Source: Tetranychus cinnabarinus (Eukaryota; Arthropoda; Arachnida; Trombidiformes; Tetranychidae). From it: DNA of 64,000 bases. Shown here one piece after another: positions 57,276-64,000 of the stretch; position 1 is the first letter of the stretch, and each line of letters opens with the position of its first letter. The notes beneath the pieces were generated by a model. That model was not told the origin of the DNA, ran no database searches, and worked only from the letters and a program-made list of their open reading frames with translations. The translations under genes were made by a program, and so were the position numbers. The stretch lies in assembly GCA_022266195.1 (NCBI GenBank), contig WHVY01000002.1:15205001-15269000 (forward strand), given 5' to 3'.

Positions 57276-60200
57276 GATGAAAAAGATGAAAAAATGAAGT
57301 AAAAGAAGGACTAAGCCCTGGAGTAACCAGGATTTAACAATAAATGCAAAAAAAGTATAAAAAAGAGGAGAAAATAAAGAAATGCAGGAAAAAAAGTGAT
57401 GAGGATGAGGAAGATGTTGAAGAGGAGGAAATCAGTAAAGATTGGGTTTTTTGGGTTAAAAAAAGTCTAAAAAGTTGTACATTATTCAGTATTTTTTTTT
57501 CATTTCATTTTACACTAAAAAGAAGAGAAAGGAAAGAGAAAAAAAGCTAATAAATCTAAACTTGCAAATCACAAGTTTGATATAATATTATATATTTTAA
57601 GGGAATAAAAAAGTTGACAGAAAATTTCGTCTCCCTCATCATCATCATTCCTATTGGTATAATCATTATCATTGGTACAACATTATCATTATCTGTTATC
57701 ATTCCCTGTAAGCATTCCCAGTCATCATTCCCTGTTATCAACTGCCGATTGACTAGTTATCAATTTGTTATCAAAGTGTTTCTCTGTTCACCGAGAAAAA
57801 GAAGTTTAAATTTGACAAAAAAAATCAGTTTCAACTTTTTTTCTCATTATCCGATAATCAGTGTTCAGTAAATGATGAAGGCAAAAATGAAAATAAATGA
57901 TGAAAATGAGGCGAGAAAATGTTCTATATTCATATTCAGGGGAAAATATAAATAACACAACATTCTGTGAGAACTTTCTTCTTTCATTCTTCTGATGAAA
58001 ATGTTTCTCTACAGAATTCATGAAAAGTGGAAAAAAACTATTAATAACACATTATTATCATTGATCAGAATCAATCAAGCAATTCAGAACAATGAGAAAA
58101 TGAATATTCATCTCTGATAATTTATTGTTAATGTTTTGTTCACAACTTTTTTTTCGAGCATTTAATAACAGGCAAACATTGAACCACAACAAAATTATCT
58201 GCCTTTTACCTTCCCTGGTCAATGATGAAACCATTGATATTCAGTTAATATTTTCTCTCCTTTTTTCGCTGTTCGCCATTCAGAATCATCTATTCTCAAC
58301 TATTCTCCCGGTGTATTCAGACTATTCAATTATTTACCATTTAGTACTTATCTTTACTCATTGTTGTTCTTGTTATGCATATTATTAAATGTATATTTTT
58401 TATCGTGAAAAAAGCTTCTCATTATGTTTAAAGGCATAATGTTTATATGGTTAGATCTGTTTTTATCATATTATATTTATTATCATTATTACTATTATTT
58501 GTGTATTATCGTTATGTGCAGTTTTTGTTTGGCTATTTGTAACTCTCAGTCTCTCAGTTTGGTAACAAGAGCGAAACACTTCTTCCTTGTATTTATCCTC
58601 TTGCCTCTCTCTCTCTCCTGCTTGGCCTTGGTGGTCCAGATATTTTTTTTGGGTCTTTTGTGGTAAATTAAATAACTGGTCACAGTTATGCCCATTTAGA
58701 CATTTATTTGTTGCTTGCAAACAATTGATATGAGAAGGATGATTATGATTACACTCCAAGGAAGTTGAATATTACTTTTCCTCTTTTCATTAGCTTTAAA
58801 TGATTATTTCATATTATTACATGCATTATTGTTTAACCAACTTTTTTTTACGTCACTCGTTATTTAATAAATTTATCTTGCAGCTTTTCTGGTCACACTT
58901 TCTGACCGCTCAGAAAATGCTTTAATTAATCAACATGGAATCACTTGTTGATTAGCTCAATGGAGAGTTTCATTAATCAGATCAAAAGAGGTTTCCATTG
59001 AGAGATAATTGATCTGGTCAAGTTTCAAGAAAACAAATGAATCTTGTAATTTTTCATGATCGTTTCAACTAAAGATTGGTTTTGAGTTAATTGGTGGAGA
59101 TAAATCAAATTGAATGAAATTTTTTGGCTTTTTGGAAAGTCGCTTTTATAATCAAGGAAAATATTCGTCATGAAATTAAATTAATTTATTTTTTTAATCT
59201 TAAAATTGTCAATCATATGCAGTGCTATAATGACAAGTTAAAAGGTCGATTATTTCAGACTTGAAATGAAGACAAAATATCAATGAAAAAACCTACGCTT
59301 TAACAAATGGTGCGAGAAATTAGCCTAAATAAATGTGTGTTTTGTGAGGTCAAATCGGAAAGGGCAACTTATCTGATGTAAGATTTTAATTTTGAGAAAA
59401 TTGTGTAAAATTTCATTGAAAAAAGAGTTCACTTTATATTCTCCATTGCGGCATGAAAACATATCACTTGAGGATCTCATGCACGTGAAATATTGAGCTG
59501 TCTGCATGATGATGTGTGAATATTTACACAATAAACAGTGTTGGTAAATAAACTTCTTATTAAGTAGCAAAATGTATTTCCGATTCAAATTTCAACTCAT
59601 ATTGACACTCAACTCTAAAACTAATGAAAACTAAAAAATCAAAACTTCATATTAATAGAAATACATTTTTTCTTAATGTTTTCGATGCAAAAACGACTTC
59701 GTTTAACGATCTTGTTCAACTTCGCTAGTCAAAAAAAGAAATTTTGTAATTAAGAACTTTTTCTTTAGTGTTAGGAAGTGACCTTTGTGGCGCGCAAAAG
59801 AAGCAAGTCCATTCTTGTGGGCAGCAAAAGTTTTCGTCAATCGTTTTCGATAAAATCGAGTTTAAAATTGAAACTTATCTTGCTTTTTGCATAATTATTT
59901 AACCAGATTTTTCAGAAAATACAATTTTTGGAGGAAAACCAGAAATTCTCTGGAAATCTGGAAATAAAATTTTCTTTCGCTTCACAACGGGTCACTTCGA
60001 TTATCAGTTGAAGCCACTTCAGGATGCTTATAGTTGTAGAACGGACTGAACGAATCAGATTTTGAAATCTTAGCTGATTGAATTTTGGTCATCTTCTCCA
60101 GAAGCATAATGCTGAAAACTTGGAATCAGCCAAGAAAAAAATTCTCAATATTTCCATAAATCAGACTAAAACTGACCATTTTTTAAAATCCTCTGAAATC

Positions 60201-60567
60201 TTTAATTTTCAGTAGTTTTTCATTTTACGAACAAATGTTTGACTATAATTGTTGACTCGTTGCACTGTCCAAATAGCCATTCATTGGATGCCCATGAAAC
60301 TGTCATTTTGATGGAAGCTTAAGCAAACATCTTGGGTTGAATGAGGTTCAACCTTTACCCTAACCCTATTAACGTTTCAGCTTCTCTGGTCATTAGTTAT
60401 TATCTGTTTGTTCAAGTTATTCAGATTATTATGGATGATGAGCAAAGATAATCTTACATTAACGTCATGATCAACATTGTATAAATAATAACCATTTCTC
60501 TTGAAAAAAAAGTTTCTTTTATTATTATCATTACATTGATGCTTAGCTATTCTCATCTCTCTCCAAG

Positions 60568-60601
60568 AATAAAATTATTATTATTATTATACCATTATTA
60601 T
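60568..60601. repeat. (ATT)n microsatellite
   Basis: ATTATTATTATTATTATACC then ATTATTATG. Confidence 0.75.
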
Positions 60602-63267
60602 GTTCACTTTAAATATCCTTTTTTTAAACCATTTTAAGTATTTTTTCATTCCTCCGTTTCTTCCTCATCACTGAATCAACAGCAATATTTTCCGCTTTTT
60701 GTTTTCGCTCTCATCATTCTCATCATTCTCATCATAATCACAATCATCATCATCTTTGTTTGTGTTCATAAATTCACATCTTTTCTAGTTGAATATTAGC
60801 TGATATAAAAGTAAGCAACGACACAACACACACAAAAAAAGAGTGACATTAAAAGAGATATATTTTTCATAAATAATAATAAGAGGTTATGTGAACATGA
60901 AAAGTATCAAAAATATAATACTTATCTTTCTGATGATTATTGTTATCAAGATTATAATAGTTATCAACAAGATATGCAAAAGCGAAACAGAATAGGATTA
61001 AAGTCACCTAAGCAAAGCCATTTACCCCTTGACAAGAATCTATTTTTTTCATCATTTCTCAAGTGATATTGGGATTGATAAAAAAACAAAAAAAAGGAAT
61101 AAATAAATTCAAAGAGAAAAAAGGGAAAAAAGACTAAAAAAAGATTTAATTTTCCTTTTCCATTCTAATAGCACTTTACCTTTAGTTATCATCATTTTCA
61201 TCATCATTCCTCATCTCTTGCTGTTTCTTTTTCACTCTTATTTTCAAACCCAAATCAGCTCTTTTTACTTGTCGTCTATTTGCATGTAAAATCAATTCAT
61301 CCTAATCTTTAAGAAGCAAAACCATTTAGTTGGAGTAAAGCAGCAAGAAAAAAAAGTAATACTTTTATTTAACTCAACATTTTTTGCATTCAGAATGAAC
61401 ATTCATTTATTCTGCTCATTCATTCAGCTCTAATTTTTCATCATCATCTTATTCCCTGTTTTATCATTCGCTCTTTTTTTTCTGTCAATTTATCGCTTTT
61501 ATCCCAAAAAATATCCAAAACTCCCAGCCTTTTTACTCCCAGTCATTGGAGTTTTAGGTTTTTTTTTACTTGTTTATCATCATTACCATTACTATTACCA
61601 TTATTATTGATATTATTATTCATTTTTTGCCTTCCCTTTCCACTCGTTATCATTTCCGTTATTATTGTCCTCATAATCATACAATTTACATAGTTTTAAT
61701 GTCTTCATTTAACTTTACTTTTTTCTCTCATATTGTTACACTACCAACAACAAACAATCAGTCAACACACAAACAGTAAACATCATTATCCTTTCCTTTC
61801 ACTTATCCTTGCGGTTATCACATTAAAAGTTAACCAGTCAAGAGTAAAGTTATTCAAATAAATTTTCATTCCTAATCACCAAACACTTTTCACTCCCAAA
61901 TGATCAATTTGATTAGTCAACAATAAAGATAAAAATGAATCCCACAAAAAATGGATCAAAGCTCATTCTCATGAATATTGGAATTAAAGTGATTCAAAAT
62001 GTTGCCCTCATTTATCCGAATAAAAAAAGGTTGAATAATGAATGACCACTAAATGAATGGCAATGAATATTATATCATCTTTTAACCTCCCAGCAAAAGA
62101 AGAGAAAAGAGTCAAAACTCGATTCCAATTAAAGAGTAAAATAAGATGAAAAATGAAATGATCCATAGAACCTTAAAGTTTCCGGTTAAACTTTTCTTGT
62201 GTCCACCTCATCTGGTTCAATCATGATCCTGGAATGATGAGTAATGAAGGGAGGTGGAAAAAGTCCAAGAATAGAGAAGCACGGAAAATCTTTACAATTA
62301 TTTCATTATTAGTTGTCGCTCATTTTGTTCAGTAGATTCATTTCAAATAAATCATTTTAAATGAAAAAAAGACGACAGAGAAGAAAGTTGAAAGAAAGAG
62401 GCAAAAAATGAAAAAAAGGGAAACTTGGAAAGTGACAAGTCGCAAGACCAAAGACCAATGATAAACCAATAACCTTTGACATGGACTCTCATCCATCAGA
62501 CGCAACATAAATCCCAGTCAAAAAGCAGTCCAAGCGAAAAGAGTGAAAGGTCCAGGAAAGAGAAGCAAAAGTGATCTGAAAAAAAACAGTTTCTTATTAT
62601 CTTCAATTAAAAATGTATCGAAGAGAAAAGGCAAAAAGTCGCAGAAAAAAAAGTATCTCATGTTAATGACGGCAACAACACTAATGATGAAAGATGAAGC
62701 TAAACATTAATTCAGAGATAACTTTACAATCTCACGCATCTTCATCATCATCAACCTCCAACATGATCATTACCATCCTTATGCAAGTTTTGGTCATTTC
62801 TAAAAAAACTCGAAACTCGAAAGTTAGACAAACATCCTCCTCGATTATGATCGCCTAAAGGAAGTATCATTATTGTCATTATCGTTATGATTATACTGAA
62901 AAGCCATTAACCATCATTATTGGAAAGTGTGGATGAGAGACGAAGAGAAAAGAAGAGAAACGCGAAAAGTTGAAAAAAATAGTAAACCAAGATTGTATCT
63001 AATGTTTAACCATGATTTAAGTTAATGAACATGATAACACTTTTAATGGTCAACAATTTGACAGATTGGTAAAGATCAAAGTTAGGTGATGTTAAATGAT
63101 GACCAAAAAGTGATGCGAATCATGATAATTTTGTTTCTTTTTTTCCCTCAACTTTGTCTTTTTTTTGCCTTCTTTCCTCTTTTCCAGGTCAAACGCAAAA
63201 AGTTTTGCCATTCAAAATGTTACCTCAATTGTCAATGAAGTTTAAACTCATTTTGATTTCTATGCAT

Positions 63268-63386
63268 TTATATATATTATTATTACTATTATTATCATGA
63301 AAAGTTTATTATCATAAAAAAGGAAAGGATTATTTTATATATTATTTTGCAACATTATCATTATTATTATTTTTTTATTATTATGA
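63268..63386. repeat. (ATT)n/(TTA)n clusters
   Basis: Two arrays of TATTATTACTATTATTATC type and TTATTATTATTTTTTTATTA type within 120 bp. Confidence 0.7.
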
Positions 63387-64000
63387 GTTTTAAATCTCAT
63401 TCCTTGTTCCCTTCCCTTCCAAATGCTGTCAGTTTAAGGAGGAGTTGAGAGTCTGTATATTATTATAATAATAATGGTAATAACAATAATGAAGAAAGAG
63501 AACAAAAAAAAGTGATTTCAACGTTTCTCTTTCTGTTACTTTTGTTGGATGAGATTCAGCTTATTTATCTTATGCTGACATTAATTTCCATATAAATTTA
63601 AAGTGAGTTTTGTTCAGATGAAAATGGAAATGAGATGGAAATAATCATCAACATGGTAAAAACAAGATTGAACAACAAGAACAAGATGAGAAACGAGTTT
63701 TGAAACTAAGTGATAATAACTGAAGAAGGGAAAGAAAAGATGAAAAAAAGGTTGAAACAAAAGGGAAAAGTGAAATGATTTGAGAAAATTCAACATCGAA
63801 AAGGTAAGAACAGGAGGAAAATGGAAAAGAATGTTCATTTGAATTAGTAAAAGAATAAAGGTAAAGATGACAAAGTTGAAGATGAAGAAGATAAACTAAT
63901 CTTTAAGGTGATGTTTCATTTCCATCAATTACATTATACATTAGAAGAGAAAAAGTTTTTTTCTTTTCTTTTTCTTGCCTGTTTGTCATTCAAATGGAAA

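Larger units (their letters stand above)
48748..64000. other. Gene-poor, microsatellite-rich region
   Basis: About 15 kb with no convincing coding sequence on either strand. It alternates polypurine and polypyrimidine tracts with (ATC/GAT)n, (TTA/ATT)n and (GAA)n arrays and A/T homopolymers. All frames listed here are low-complexity (Ser/Phe/Leu, His/Ile or Lys/Glu). There are many CAG-after-pyrimidine sites, but none leads to a coding exon. It may be a long intron or regulatory domain of a gene beyond the right edge. Confidence 0.55.

Noticed and set aside
49000..64000. CRISPR-like or tandem satellite arrays
   Set aside because: Repeats are simple microsatellites without spacers or a unit longer than a few bases; a CRISPR is not expected in this nuclear DNA.

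Overview
The window is eukaryotic nuclear DNA from a compact, AT-rich arthropod genome. Introns are mostly 60-100 bp with GT/AG ends, and genes carry AATAAA signals close to their stops. The gene mix points to a spider mite (Tetranychus urticae or a close relative). It includes a UDP-glycosyltransferase without signal peptide or membrane anchor, an intronless DEG/ENaC-type channel, two nuclear-receptor ligand-binding-domain proteins without a DNA-binding domain (HR96-LBD type), and chelicerate-style cubilin. Species assignment is inference from gene content; no marker gene is present.

Layout. 1-8.4 kb: 3' exon of an SLC46-like transporter (+), a DEG/ENaC-like channel (+), a two-exon UGT (-), then a gap with diverged repeats and an orphan copy of another gene's 5' flank. 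8.5-21.5 kb: a complete ten-exon cubilin gene (+; 3714 aa predicted; signal peptide, 8 EGF, 27 CUB domains). 21.7-24.5 kb: two paralogous secreted FN3-like proteins (-), each three exons with identical intron phases. 25.5-31 kb: two paralogous HR96-LBD-like genes (+). 31.8-46.1 kb: a young rearranged cluster of three single-exon ionotropic-receptor-like (IR) genes (-,-,+), with two atlastin-like GTPase genes (-) between the first two. An inverted fragment of the second nuclear-receptor gene, a broken host gene and several non-autonomous DNA transposons lie between the second and third; two of these transposons are nested hAT elements with intact 8-bp target duplications. 46.1-64 kb: about 18 kb without a convincing gene, rich in (ATC/GAT)n, (TTA)n and purine/pyrimidine-strand-biased tracts.

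Joining the visible exons gives open frames with lengths divisible by three for the UGT, cubilin, both FN3-like genes, both nuclear-receptor genes and both GTPases, which supports the splice models. The functional theme is sensing and detoxification (UGT, HR96-LBD, IR-like, DEG/ENaC, SLC46 transporter) plus endocytic uptake (cubilin). The most novel-looking part is the IR-like family. It has the iGluR core (S1, M1, pore, M2, S2, M3) but no amino-terminal domain and no visible signal peptide. Two copies share a near-identical membrane core, while their ligand-binding lobes are clearly divergent.
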